Shown one piece after another: positions 33,740-45,800 of a DNA stretch of 64,000 nt. The DNA comes from Aedes albopictus (Eukaryota > Arthropoda > Insecta > Diptera > Culicidae), in the NCBI RefSeq assembly GCF_035046485.1, contig NC_085137.1, positions 495,192,772 through 495,256,771 of the forward strand, in the 5' to 3' direction. Position 1 is the stretch's first letter. Each line of letters begins with the position of its first letter. Made by a program: the position numbers and the translations under genes. The notes under the pieces were generated by a model. The model made no database searches. It was not told where the DNA came from and worked only from the letters and a program-made list of their open reading frames with translations.

Positions 33740-34480
33740 TTACAGTTGCAGTGTGCGGGTCGAAGGTCGCCAAACCGGATTGATTACATCCCGAAACTCA
33801 CGGCAACGCACTCCATTTGGCCAGTTCGAGACTCTGAAGGCGGATCCACGGAACTTTGCATCGACGATAACTTTAAACGACACGTAGCTGAGCGTAGATA
33901 TGTCCATCCATGAAGATATCAAGCGCTTTACGTAAACGTCCGAAGCACCAATAGACTGGTGTATCATCTCCCTTACTTCATCCTCAGTAACATCCGGCGC
34001 AATATTAGAAACGTGCAATTGCAGATTAGAACTGTTAGGAGATTTTACTGCAGGAGCGCTGGTATTAAGCTTCGTCGAAGACAACAGCGAGCTACACGTA
34101 GGTATTTGTTCTACGGGAGACAGATCTGCGGGCATTTCCGGCGTTGTGGAAAACTTTTCCATCATTTGCGATACTACTGCATTGATTCGGTTCACTTCAT
34201 TTTTCAGGCAGTCGACTTCATTCTTCGTTGCATATCCTTCTCGCTTCGTAGCACAATCTTGCTTCTCGGCAAACGATTTTCGGAAACGATCACGTTTGAT
34301 GGAATCTCTGCACGAGTCACACATCCAGAAAATATTCTCGTGCAAGCAAGCGCAACCGTCGTCGTAGGATAATCCTACACATCGGGCATGATAATATCGT
34401 TGATCCTCACACAGCCCTTCACAGAAAACAACCACATCTTCAGCAACAATTTCAATTTTGCAATTATCGCATTGGGTCAT
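33740..34480 (-). CDS. Intronless PHD-like finger plus RRM-like protein (LINE ORF1-like)
   Basis: An intact 246-codon ORF starts ATGACCC and runs to TAA. Residues 4-57 carry the pattern CDNC..FCEGLC..YYHARC..WMCDSC, a PHD/FYVE-like zinc finger. Residues about 75-110 are charged and heptad-like (KNEVDCLKNEVNRINAVV). Residues about 150-235 look like an RRM-type fold (LQLHVSNIAPDVTEDEV .. SYVSFKVIVDAKF .. NWPNGVRCREF). PHD plus RRM-like architecture is known in ORF1 proteins of CR1/Jockey-type retrotransposons, so this is either a stand-alone ORF1 copy or a derived host gene. No RT follows on this strand. No intron is evident and the flanks are minisatellite and SINE. Expression is unknown. Confidence 0.65.
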   Translation of the reverse strand: MTQCDNCKIEIVAEDVVVFCEGLCEDQRYYHARCVGLSYDDGCACLHENIFWMCDSCRDSIKRDRFRKSFAEKQDCATKREGYATKNEVDCLKNEVNRINAVVSQMMEKFSTTPEMPADLSPVEQIPTCSSLLSSTKLNTSAPAVKSPNSSNLQLHVSNIAPDVTEDEVREMIHQSIGASDVYVKRLISSWMDISTLSYVSFKVIVDAKFRGSAFRVSNWPNGVRCREFRDVINPVWRPSTRTLQL

Positions 34481-35700
34481 GATATTGCTTTTCGGTGAAC
34501 CCTAATCGCGCTGGGCAAATTTATTGATTTCACAACAAGGTGTCGCGCTCGGTATTGCGATATATAGATGATGCGATAGATGTAGGTAGGTAGCAAAACA
34601 AACACGACGATAACGATGGAATGGTGACAATGGATGTGTTGATAGCGTTGAGTTTGATGGTTGTGCGCAGGGCCCTACATTTTCAATTTCAATTGAAATT
34701 TTCAGGTGAAGTTTGTAAACAATGTTTTCAATCGTCAATGGAAGCAAGGCGCCGTCGTCGTCGCCCAGTCCAACTGTCATCGTCACCGATGAACCGACGG
34801 TGCTGCGCCGTCGCAGACGCCGCTTTGTTTCGCACTCACAAGCTCACGCACGCTCGTTCGACATCAAATGAATTTCTTTGTTGTAACTCAATTAATGAGT
34901 GTAACAACCGGCAAATCTGTGTAATGTTGTGTATGCTATGCATATTTTACTGAAATAGTCTATTACCCATAAAAAAATTGAGCAAACAAACATTTTAGAT
35001 AATTTGAAAATTTCAATTGAAGCCCAGTCGGTGTGAAAATGAGCCGCCGCCCGTCGTTGCGTCGAAGAAAGCGACAAAAAGAACGGATGAAGCGAAGCGC
35101 TTGGATGTTGTTGTGAATGTTCCCGTCGTCGGCGTCCGTCCGATGCTGATGGGCGCTCGCTTTCAGCGTCATGTTTTGGTTTCGACGATGTAGGCCCCTG
35201 GTTGTGCGATTGAAAATCAATATATTAAACTGGATATGACTATCAGATATTACACTCAGTTGAATGATTTCTAGTTCGACGAAAAGCACATCACTGCACG
35301 CAACTGTTTATAGTAAGAACAGATTTTTTAAACACGAAATACAGCGAGAATTGCACGGAAAACACACGGCCAACGAGATACAGTGCGACGACGACGGCGG
35401 TGACAATATGATAGACAAAATGAACCCGGATACTTGGACATCGGCGAACGGCAACCCATAATAGACCCCCAATCGGACTGGAAACAGGAACAACCAACAG
35501 CAATACACCAACACCCTCGAGCTCATCATCCTACCATGATAGGGTAGAAAGTGAAAGCAGCGCAGCGGCCACCAGTTCGATGTAGTACAATTAGAAATAG
35601 AATACATTTAGGTGTTGTAAAAAGTGTATGTACAGCTTCCAATTGGAATTGCTCATGCAGTGCCCTAGTGGACAACAGAGCTGTAAATTAGGTTAAGTGA
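34481..35700. other. CG-richer stretch upstream of the PHD/RRM ORF, no gene recognised
   Basis: Many CGTCGTC/GACGACG runs and a composition unlike the AT-rich surroundings. It has several short ORFs without family features. It sits directly 5' of the minus-strand ORF and could hold its promoter or a 5' exon; this is inference from position only. Confidence 0.4.
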
Positions 35701-35704
35701 TTGA

Positions 35705-36575
35705 AGAATAAAAAAAATCCTACAGAGATTCCTCCTAGAATTCCTTCAAGAATTTCGCCAGGAATTCCCAAAAGAGAACCTCCAGCAATTCCTCCAGGCA
35801 TTCCTCCAGGATTTTATTTAGGAATTTCTCCAAGAACTATTCCAGGAAATTCTCCAGGAATTACCCCAAGAATTTCTTCAGGAATTATTCCAGCAATTTC
35901 TCTAGGGCTTGATCCAGGAATTGCTCCTGGACACCCTTCAGAAATTATGTCAACAATTTCTCCAGGATTTTTTCCAGAAATTCTTCTAGAGATTTTTTCA
36001 GGGATTTCTCCAGGAAATCCACCAGAAGGATTCTTCCTGGAAATCCTCTAGGGATTTCTTCATAAATTATTCTAGGAAATTCCTAGACGAATACCATCAG
36101 TAATTTTTCAGGAATCTCCCCAGGGACTTCTTTAAAAACTTCTTCTAGGATTCCCCCAGAGATTCCTTCAGGCATTCCTTCAAGGGTTTATCCAAGAATT
36201 CGTCCAGAAACTCCGCTATGGATTCCAAGAATTCACCCAAAAAATTGCTTCAGGAAATTCTCCAGGAACTCCTGCTGGGTCTAGTCCAATAATTCCTCCA
36301 GGAATTTGCTCAGAAGTTTCTACAGGCATTCCTCCAAGGATTCCTTCACAAATCTCTCTAAGATTTCCGCTAGGAGTTTTTAAATATATTTCTTATGAAA
36401 TTTTACTAGAGATTCCGTCCAGAATTCCTCCAGGAATTTCACCAGAATTTCCTCCAAGGAATCCTCTAGAAAGTTATCTAGGATTGCTTCAAGGATTTCC
36501 TCATGGGATCTCTTCAGAAATTTCAAAAGGTATTCCTCCCATACTTTATCCAGGAATTCGTACAGGTTTATTTTC
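35705..36575 (+). repeat. Degenerate 12-bp minisatellite, block 5
   Basis: ATTCCTCCAGGA/ATTTCTCCAGGA units. The 116-codon ORF reads IPPG/ISPG repeats and is a product of the array. Confidence 0.85.
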
Positions 36576-36724
36576 TGAAATTGAAAAAAAAACTAACTAG
36601 TTGACTTATGTTTAACCCGATGCAAAATAACAATCGCAGTGACAATGTCAACTGAAAGTTAAGCAAACAGGTGCAATGGTCCATAGGCTCTGGTAGTCAA
36701 GGTAAGGATTCTTAAAAAATGGAA

Positions 36725-36830
36725 GTAGATCTGGGGTATCGGTGAAAGTGCTTGCATCTCATGCCGAGGAACCTGGGATCGAACCTCACTTCAGAAAAAC
36801 TCATTAATGTAAATTCTTTTTTCTGGCAGT
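36725..36830 (+). repeat. tRNA-like SINE fragment
   Basis: GGTATCGGTGAAAGTGCTTG and GGGATCGAACCTC resemble A and B boxes, followed by a SINE-like tail. Confidence 0.5.
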
Positions 36831-36834
36831 ACAA

Positions 36835-38060
36835 TGAATCTGCTGAACATTTCGGGAGAAACCAGGCTCCATCTTTTTGATGATAACGTTCAGGGCCGGA
36901 TTTTCAAATTGCGTAGAGCTTTTGGTAAAACTTCCGTATTTCTTGAAAATGCAACAGCTCTTTCATATCCTCACACACCGCTCTTCAAGACAGCGTTTTT
37001 CTTTATTCCGAAAGACTGTTTCCGCTTCTATTTGTATCGTTCCACGTTCTGCCGGGATCTTTGTTGCTGCATTGCCGCCCGCACTTCGTTCTGCCCCTCC
37101 AATATTTCTCTGCACCCTCGTCGAACCATTCCACATCCAAGCTCACCCTCGTCTGGCAATACTGTCTAGAATTTCTGCGCCTATACTAAGGTGACATCCG
37201 GTAGATTCAGTCGCTCTAAATAGGATGTATCATGGCGGTCACTATAGTACTGTACATAGTTGATGAATGAGAGTTTTGGGCGCAGTTCAACTACCATCAG
37301 AGTCGATGCTAGCGCACGGTGGTTCGTGACATCAGTAGTGTCGGAGTAGTTCCATCTAATTTCAGAACGTGGACGAGTGGCAATTCCGTCTGCTGTGGTT
37401 ATCTCCAGGTGTAATGGTAATGGAGACCTGGTAATTGATCGACTGTAAGGTTCAATTTCTAGTTTTTCGGCTACGCAATTTTTTATTTCATTTATTTCAT
37501 GTTATCACAACGTTTCGGAACTTGGTAGGTGTCTTCCTCAAGGGGCAAAAAAAAGATAATGGAGATTGTGTTGGAAAAGGTGCTACGCATGGTTATGTTC
37601 TTGGTGGCGGCGAAATCGATGAGTCGTAGGCCGTTTTCATTCGTCAGCTGGTGGGTGCTGAACTTTCCAATCGTCACGTCGGTCTGAATTCCTCCTTCTG
37701 GTCTACCTGAGCGTTTAGATCTTCTATCTTCACCTCTTGGCTTGGGCAGCGGTCGTATTCGCGTTCGAGCTAAACATAGAATGCGTTCTTGTCATCACCA
37801 ATGCTTCCAGAATGGGGGCTGCACATGTTGATTATATTTACTGAAATAAAAGCATCGGCCCTTGATCATCAACCTGCACATTCTTTCGTCAATCGGCATG
37901 GCATCGCACCACGGGTCTTGTCCAACACACCTCCTGCAGTGCTACGATGCTGAACCCGTGGTCCTTTAGTAGATCAGCGAGTATGCGGGTGCTCCCAATG
38001 AAGTTGAGAGATCAGCACTTCATCATACCGAGCTTCCAATCGCAAATCCGTATTATTCTG
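36835..38060 (-). pseudogene. RTE/I-like non-LTR retrotransposon endonuclease remnant
   Basis: The minus strand shows in several frames: WKLG and ILADLLKDHGFSIVALQEV (start of an apurinic endonuclease domain, near 38,030-37,940), NENGLRLIDFAATKNITMRS (37,650-37,590) and WFDEGC..RQNVERYK (near 37,130-37,040), in the order expected for such elements. Many stops and frame changes; no RT domain seen. Confidence 0.72.
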
Positions 38061-39424
38061 TTGCTAATTTCCCGTTGTAATGTATTTTTACGGCTGGCTC
38101 GAAGGGTCGTACAACAATCACTAACTTTCCGGAGGACCATAGTGCACAGCTGAGCTCAGAGTCCTTCCCGCTATCCATAAGAGACAACAATACGTGAAAG
38201 AGTACTGTACTGGTTGAATGAGGTGATATTACTTTTAAAAAAAATCATAAAATACATTATTAAAACATTTAATGAGTACATCCAGGCGGCAGTCTATGCC
38301 ATCAGCAACTGTTCCATTTTCAGTTATGTATTTCGGTAAAATCAATTGCATCTAATTTCTATCCTGATATTATACACAAGCTATTGCTACCTTAAATTGC
38401 GTTACACAAGGGCACAAAACATCCACATTTTCGAGATTAAAGTGCCATGCTCGTGTGCTGAATTTCTTTCAAATAGCTATACATTATCTAATATCAATAA
38501 TATTCTACAATTTTACAAGAACGATATGGGTGTGGTTGCAATTTGTGATTATTTCCTATCGTAAACAAATCTACCCGCGATTAGAGGATAATGGCTGACT
38601 AAAACTTACATATTTGTTTGATTGTTCAGTACTCTCTACAGTAACAAATGTGTGTAAAACCATATAATTTACAAGCGCTCAATCCGACAGTCTTCCGGTG
38701 TGAAGCTACTGGGTTCGTGGGCAGTCGGATGAACTTAACTGTGTCCTTTTAGGTTAAATATAAAACTCTAGATTTTATCTTCGCACATACTTTCCGCTTA
38801 AAACTTTCGTTTAGTACAACTATGAAAATAAAAAAATAAAAACTAAAACTGTGTGATTATTGTGGTTGTTGTGACTTCGGCTCCCTGATTTGTGTGTGTA
38901 AAACAGACAGAGGAGGATAGAGAATAGGGTGCAGCGTACTCCCCAGACATCTGATAAACAAAAATACGGCAAAACTCCGTATTTGAATCAACTTTAACAA
39001 AACTGAATTGAAATTCAAAATACTTAAGCGATTTTGAATAGGACGATATCAAACATTGAGTAGATGTCTATTTGGGTGCAATAACCGCCGAAACCAGACA
39101 GTGAAACTCCGGAAAATAAGTCGCACCCTAATTCATATGTAAATTGCAGAAAAAAAAAAACATAATAAAATAAATAAAAGTGAATTGAAATCATGTGGCT
39201 CAACTGAAGGGTGAGAGAAACAATAAAACGCAAATTAAATCATAATTAAGTAGAGGAAAAGCTACTGCATCTGGTTGCAATCTCTGCTGGCACGCCCTTC
39301 ATTGCATCTCAAGAAAATAAAAAACGCTCACCTCACTTTCTTTCGCTTCCATTTCGTTGGCTAGCGATTGCATGTGTGCACCGTCATCACCTCCACGAGG
39401 TGCACTTGCACTGTGTAAACCGCT
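38061..39424. other. 3' side of the DOMON gene; no further coding part
   Basis: AT-rich. It should hold the 3' UTR of the minus-strand gene, but I could not place a polyadenylation signal. Confidence 0.4.
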
Positions 39425-39863
39425 CTACTTCTTGTCCTTGTTGTAATCGACGAACACTCTCACCACCTCGCCGGAGTACTTTCGCTGCGTCGGGGTGAAG
39501 TACAGATCGGACGATTCCGGCATGTGATGGCCACCGGCACCGCCGCTGCTGCCGCCCCCATTGTTCTGGTGCATACTGGCCTGCTGGTAGTGCATTCCGT
39601 TGCCATTGGTTATCGAGCTGGTCGCGTAGTGGGCAGCGCCACCTCCCGACGATGGGTTCGGCTGCTGGCTGGACCGGGACTTGCTGCGTCGGTCCTGGGT
39701 GTAGTACTCGGATCCGCTGGGTCGTTGCATGTGCGACTGGTGATGTTGCTGCTGCTGTTGCTGTTGATGCATCGGCCGGGGTAGGGAATAAGCTCGCTCT
39801 GCGTACGACGAGGGCCGTTCACCGTGGCGGTCGTGCGTCGAGCGTGGGTACATTGCACCGTTT
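39425..39863 (-). CDS. DOMON gene, terminal exon
   Basis: The acceptor CCTACAG|AA joins in frame to the exon 10 kb upstream through a split Arg codon and reads to a TAG. It encodes a tail rich in Gln (seven in a row), Gly, Ser and His, ending [13 protein letters not shown]. Composition matches the upstream tail exon, and the exact phase match supports the join. I see no clear polyadenylation signal. Confidence 0.85.
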
Positions 39864-42800
39864 CTGTAGGAGGGAAAGAAGAAGTGGAGATTATATTAAA
39901 TGTCTGTTAAAAAAAAATTATCACCCACAAACCTTAAAATAATTATAATTTTATGGTTCAACAATAAAACAAAAACAACGTTTTCATGAGAACGACGTTT
40001 ACAGTATGTTATGACAAATGCGTAGGGTAACCTGGGGTAATACGCACCCCCGGGGCAAGACGCCCTCACGCTATTTCACTATGTAAGTGAAGTTCCGTCC
40101 GATGCAAGCAAACTAGACGTAAAATTGAGCCGAAAAAGCCCAAGAATGACAAGAATATTCGAATGAAAAGCGTGGAAAACGATGATTTTCTATGGAATCA
40201 ACCTATAAACTACCATTCGCCTCCTATATCTTCCATTTGCTGCCGTAAATAGTTAAATGGAGCAGCATGGCATTTTATTAGAACTCAAAGCGGGAAATGC
40301 CAGAGGTCATATTGCCACATCTCAAGGTGTGTTTCACCCCCAACAGTTTTTCAGCACCCAAAAAGTAACACTTTTTTAAATTGTTAATTTGATTCGGTAA
40401 AATTGATATCACATGGACCAAAAGTTGGCGTCTCTTAGATAAATAAGTAAACTAACTTTCAATGCGCAAGACACCCATAAAATCATCTTAATCTTAGTTA
40501 TAGGGCCACGTTTTCTTAGGGGGTGCATATTACCCCACCTTCCCTTATAGCATACACTGAGAAAAATTCTATAGTAAAAATAACCATCAGCACATGCTTA
40601 ATTTTACCATGCCTTAAAATAGTAATGATAAATACGTTTTCAATCATGACTACAATGTTTTTCCTAAAATTACTATGCTTTAGCAACCAAACAGATAGTA
40701 ACTAACACCATCGATTATAGTTACTTTCACTACACCATTCGTGGTATTCCTTACTATTTTTCACTATGTCTATAGTGAAACAAGCAAAATCCTGTCCAAT
40801 CTCCCAATAAATTTGTTCAAGTTTTACAAACACGGTTTCAAAAACAATTTGTTGTGGAATTGGTAAGTTTAACATTGTTTTCCAATAATTTAATAATAGC
40901 ATATATCAATAATAGCAATATAGATTAGAATCTAATAGCAATAAACATTCCATTGGTGATCAAATAGGCTGCAACTCTCTTAGCCGAAGTAAATTAATCT
41001 TGAGGAACCAAGGCGAACGGCAGTAACATCCGGTTACGTGAATCCCAGCGAGTGATCGTTCGAGGATCCGAATAATCCTGCTGGTGCACGAGACGAGGAA
41101 GAACGGTGCCGATGGACGATGTTGGAAGGCGAAGGTTCGAGGTACGAAGCCGGACATCGGGGAGGTTGTAGAGAAGAAATATTAAGTATTACGAAATAGT
41201 AAACCCGGTGATTTTGGACAGAAGATGACCAGCAACGGAAGTTAGCAGCGCGGTTATGCTCACGTTTGTCTTAAATTCATCGTTCCTCGAGGATAGACTG
41301 CTAGATTCGAAGCCGTTGGAATTTCCGTTGGAGGAGCAGAAGTCTTTCTCACCGTCACAACCGGGTGCAGACAAGGATAAGGAAAGGACCAACGACATTC
41401 AAGATTTCATTTGATGAGAAAGCCAACTTATCCACAGAGGTTCTGGATATCGAATACTTTGCCCATGATTGTTCAGGTCACACTGCTTCCCAAACCGGAT
41501 TAAAAGCATTTTTCTGTCAGAATGAAGTGCCTAGTCCGGAAAGTACATCGGATCCTTCCAAGTCCGCTAAATAATGCATTCCACGATAAACTCAGCTTCA
41601 ATATATCGGCCAGGAAGTTATATTATGATCTTAATATATTTAATATGATTAAATAAAACCTGCAAGAGATCCAATGAATTTTAGTTTTTTTTTTCAAGTT
41701 TTTAAAACGTAAACAAAAGAAGCAGCACTGCCGTCGAACCACGCACATAGTAATCCTAACCATATGATGAAGGTCAAACGTACCATGCTGTTTATGTCAC
41801 ACATAGTAAAATAAACTATAAAATCTGGTTTGAAATCATCATAAATTGTAAATACAAGGCGGCATGGTAAATATGACCCGCACATGGTAATTTCAAGCAG
41901 GAATTTTGGTCTACCAAAATCAAGTGGTAAAAGTGTTTTAGTTTCACCCTCGATACGGTCATAATTATTATGTCCGTTTTTTCAGTGTACCTACTATAAC
42001 ATATATCTACCTACCTACTATAAGTCCTGAACTAGCCCACCAGTTGAATTTCGTTACTTACGAGTACCAACTAACTGAGACCCGATTAAACTATCCTGGG
42101 TTGGCCCTGGGACCCTATTTATCTGCAGCCCAGGAAGGTGGACACTCCCTTACACAATACAGCATGGTTTCCCAAACTGTGGGTCGCGACCCTCCTGGGG
42201 GGTCGCCGGCCTTCATTCAGGGGGTCGCAAGGGACAGTCGAATATTTTACTGTTATGAGGGAATTTCTATGCAATACAGAATACAGAAAATACATTTCAA
42301 TGCGATTCAGTTCTTTGAAACTCCCTAGGCATTCCCAAAAATTATTTTCACTTTATTGATATTTCTGCGGTAATAATTTAAGAATTCCTTTAGGAATTCA
42401 TTTCGGTATTCAACCGGAAATTTCTGAGAAAGTTCCATGGCATTTTTTTTTTTTTTTTTTTTTGGGATTTTCAATAGCTGTTCATTTGACCATTGTAAAT
42501 TCATTATTTCGTTTTTATTCGACAATTTCTTTGTGAATTCCTTTAGAACTTCCTTTGGTAATGCATACACCAAAGGGTATTTGAGAATTCCTAAGACATT
42601 ATTTTTTCAACTCTTTTGCCAATTACTTTGTAAATTTCTTCAGTAATTCCTCAAAATTTTTTTTGGTTAATTCCATAGAGATTTTTTTTCTATAATATAA
42701 GGCTGATACAAATTTATTTTTTATAATAGCAGAATAGCAAAATAATTAGAAATAACTCGACAATTTCTCCAACAATGACTTTGGTAACGACTTTGGATAT

Positions 42801-45800
42801 TCCGTCTCTTTAAAATTCCTTCGACAGTTTCATAGAAATTCATTCATTTATGACCTCTGAAGTTTCTATGTAAATTTCAATGCTTTTAAACTTCTTTGGC
42901 CATTTTTTTCGAAACTTTTGGGGAGATTCCTTTCTAAATTACTGTGGCACGTTCTTTTGGGTTTTTTTTCATCAATTTTATTTAAATTCATTATGTAATT
43001 CATTGTTAATAGTCGAAAACTGCTTTGGCAATCGCTTTCAAAAATCCTCCAACATTTATTGGATGTTGTTGTAAATTTCTTCGGGATTTCCTTTGGAAAT
43101 TTATTTTGGAATTCCTGATGAAACTCTTTTCTAAATTCCTGTGACAATTTAATTGAAAATTTCTTCGGATTTTCTTTTGGAATTCTTTGGAAATTTTTGA
43201 GCCAATTTCTTTTTTTTTCTAAATTACTATGGTAATTTCTTTGGAAAGGCCTTTTGATTTTTTTTTCATTAATTTTCAGTATGTAATTCATTGTTATATA
43301 GACGAAAATTCCTTTGGAAACTGCTTCGGCAATTGGTTATGAAATTCCTCCAACACTTTTTGAATTTAGTTGGAAATTTCTCCCGAGTTACCTTTGGAAT
43401 TTTTTTTGAAATTTAAGGACAATATTTTTCAAACTTTTTTGCCCATTTCTTTTGGAATTACTTATGAACTTCCTTTCTAAATTCCTGTGGCAATTTATTT
43501 GAAAATTACATCGGAATTTCCGTTGAGAATTCTTTGAATAGTTTCGAGACAATTTTTTTTTCTAAATTACTGGGGCAATTTCTTCGGAAAGTCTTTTTGG
43601 ATTTTCATTCATTAATTTTATTTAAATTCATTATGTAATTCATTGTACATATTATAGCCGAAAATGCCTTTGAAAACTGTTTCGGCAATAGCTTTCGAAA
43701 CTTCTCCAACATTTTAACGGAATTTTCTTAGAAAATTTCTTTAGAAATTTTAAGTCCATACTTTTCTAACTCCTTTGGCAATTTCTTTTGGAATTTCTGA
43801 TGAAGTTCCTTTCTAAATTCCTGTGACAATTTAATTGCAAATTCCTTCGGAATTTACTTTGGGAATTCATTGGATTTTTTTGAGAAACCACTTTTTTCCT
43901 TTTTTTTCTAAATCACTGTTTCAATTTCTTTGGAAAATTCCTTTGGAATTTTTTTCGTCAATTTTATTTAAATTCATTATGTTATACACTCTGTTATATT
44001 CGAAAATTCCTTTGGAAACCATTTCGGCAATTGCTTTCGAAATTCCTCCAACACATTATTGGATTTTGTTGGAAATTTCTTCGGAATTTCCTTCGAAAAT
44101 TTCTTTGGAAATTTTAATACCTTTAAAACTTCTTCGGCAATTTTTTTTCAGAATTTCTAAAGAAATTCCTTTCTCAATTCCTGTGACAATGCTATTTGAA
44201 ATTCCTTTTGTAATACCTTTAGATTTTTGTAGAATTGTATCCTGTAATTTCTTTATATTTTAATCGAAAATTCTCTTGGAAACTGTTTTTGTAATTCTTT
44301 CCAAAGTTCTTTCGACATTTTTTTAAATTTCTTTGGAATTTCCTTTGGGTATTTATTTGGAAATGTTTAAGGCAAATCCTTTCAAAACTCCTTCGGCAAT
44401 TTCTTTTGGAATTTCTGCGTTGATTCATTTCTAAAATTTCGTGGCAATTTAATTGAAATTTCTTTTTGTAATACCTTCAGAAATATGTTTAAAATGTGTT
44501 CTCGTATCGGGGGTCTCCAGTTAGCCTAGTGGTTAAGACAATGGATCGCCAATCCGGAGACGACGGGTTCGATTCCCGTTCCGGTCGGGAAAATTTTCTC
44601 GATTCCCTGGGCATAGAGTATCATTTTACTTGCCTCACAATGTATACAAATTCATGCAATGGCAAGCAAAGAAAGCCCTTCAATTAATAATTGTGGAAGT
44701 GCTCAAAGAACACTAAGTTGAAGCGAGGCAGGCCAAGTCCCAGTGGGGACGTAGAGTCACAAAGAAGAAAAAGAAGTGTTCTCGTATCGAAACTCCTTTG
44801 AATACTGATTCCACATTTTTTTTCAAAAATGCCATCGACAAATTATTCGGAAATTTGTTTTGTAATTCCTTTGGTTATTTTTCTCGCAATAATTGTGTAA
44901 ATTTCTTTCTCTGGAAAATCTTTCGATATTCGCTTTTTTTTTAACTTTTAACGAAATATTCTTAAGAAGCGTTTTCAGCAATTCTCTGAAAATTTCTAGG
45001 TCATACTCTGCAAATTCGAAAAGGAAATCTTTTTTTAATTGTGTTTTGAATTTTTAAAATTTATTGATTTCTTGATTTTATGCAAAACAGCACCTTTTTC
45101 AAAAATTGATAAAAAAAAATGGATATTGGCTCAGTTTGGTAAGCAGATGCAGAATATGGAATTATCTCAACATTGTTTAGGAAGCCAATTCTTCTTTTTT
45201 TTCTATGGCAATTGAGGCATTGCCTATTCGCGTTGCTGAATAAATTAGAAAAGTTATCGCTTATTACCAAAAAAAAAAAAAATACGGAAGAATTTCAAAA
45301 AAGGAATTGCCAGAGGTACTCTCAAAAAAAATTTCAAATTACCTGAGAAATTCTCAAAAAGATTGCCTAACCCCTAAGATGTTTAGCAGGAAATTTTCAA
45401 AGGAATTGCATAGGAAATTTATGTAAGATATTGCCGAAGAAATTCCTTCAAAAATTGTGAATCTATTTCTTTATCGATTGCAAAAAAAATGCCGAAGGAG
45501 TTTCCAAATTGAACGACCGATGTAATTTCCAAATAAATTTCTGAAGGAGTCACCTAACGAATTTTCAAAGAATTACCAAATCATTTCCAACGAAAATTCC
45601 GAAAGCGATTCCGAAGGAGCTGCTGAAAAAAAAATCCAAAGATATTACCGCAAGAATTAACAAAAAATTTAAGGGAAATTCGAAAGAATTTGTCGCAGGA
45701 ACTGTGGGAGGAATTCCCAGAAGAATTGCCTGTAAAATCTCCGAAGGAATTGTCCATAGCAATTTCAAAAGGAATGTTTTAAACAATAACAAGAAAAAAT

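Noticed and set aside
35701..36051. ORF encoding IPPG/ISPG repeats, collagen- or elastin-like at first sight
   Set aside because: The 4-residue repeats come from the 12-bp minisatellite, and similar repeats appear in other frames and strands.
39524..39784. 86-codon plus-strand ORF
   Set aside because: It is antisense to the terminal DOMON exon and rich in Gly, Ala, Val and Leu only because of that exon's composition.
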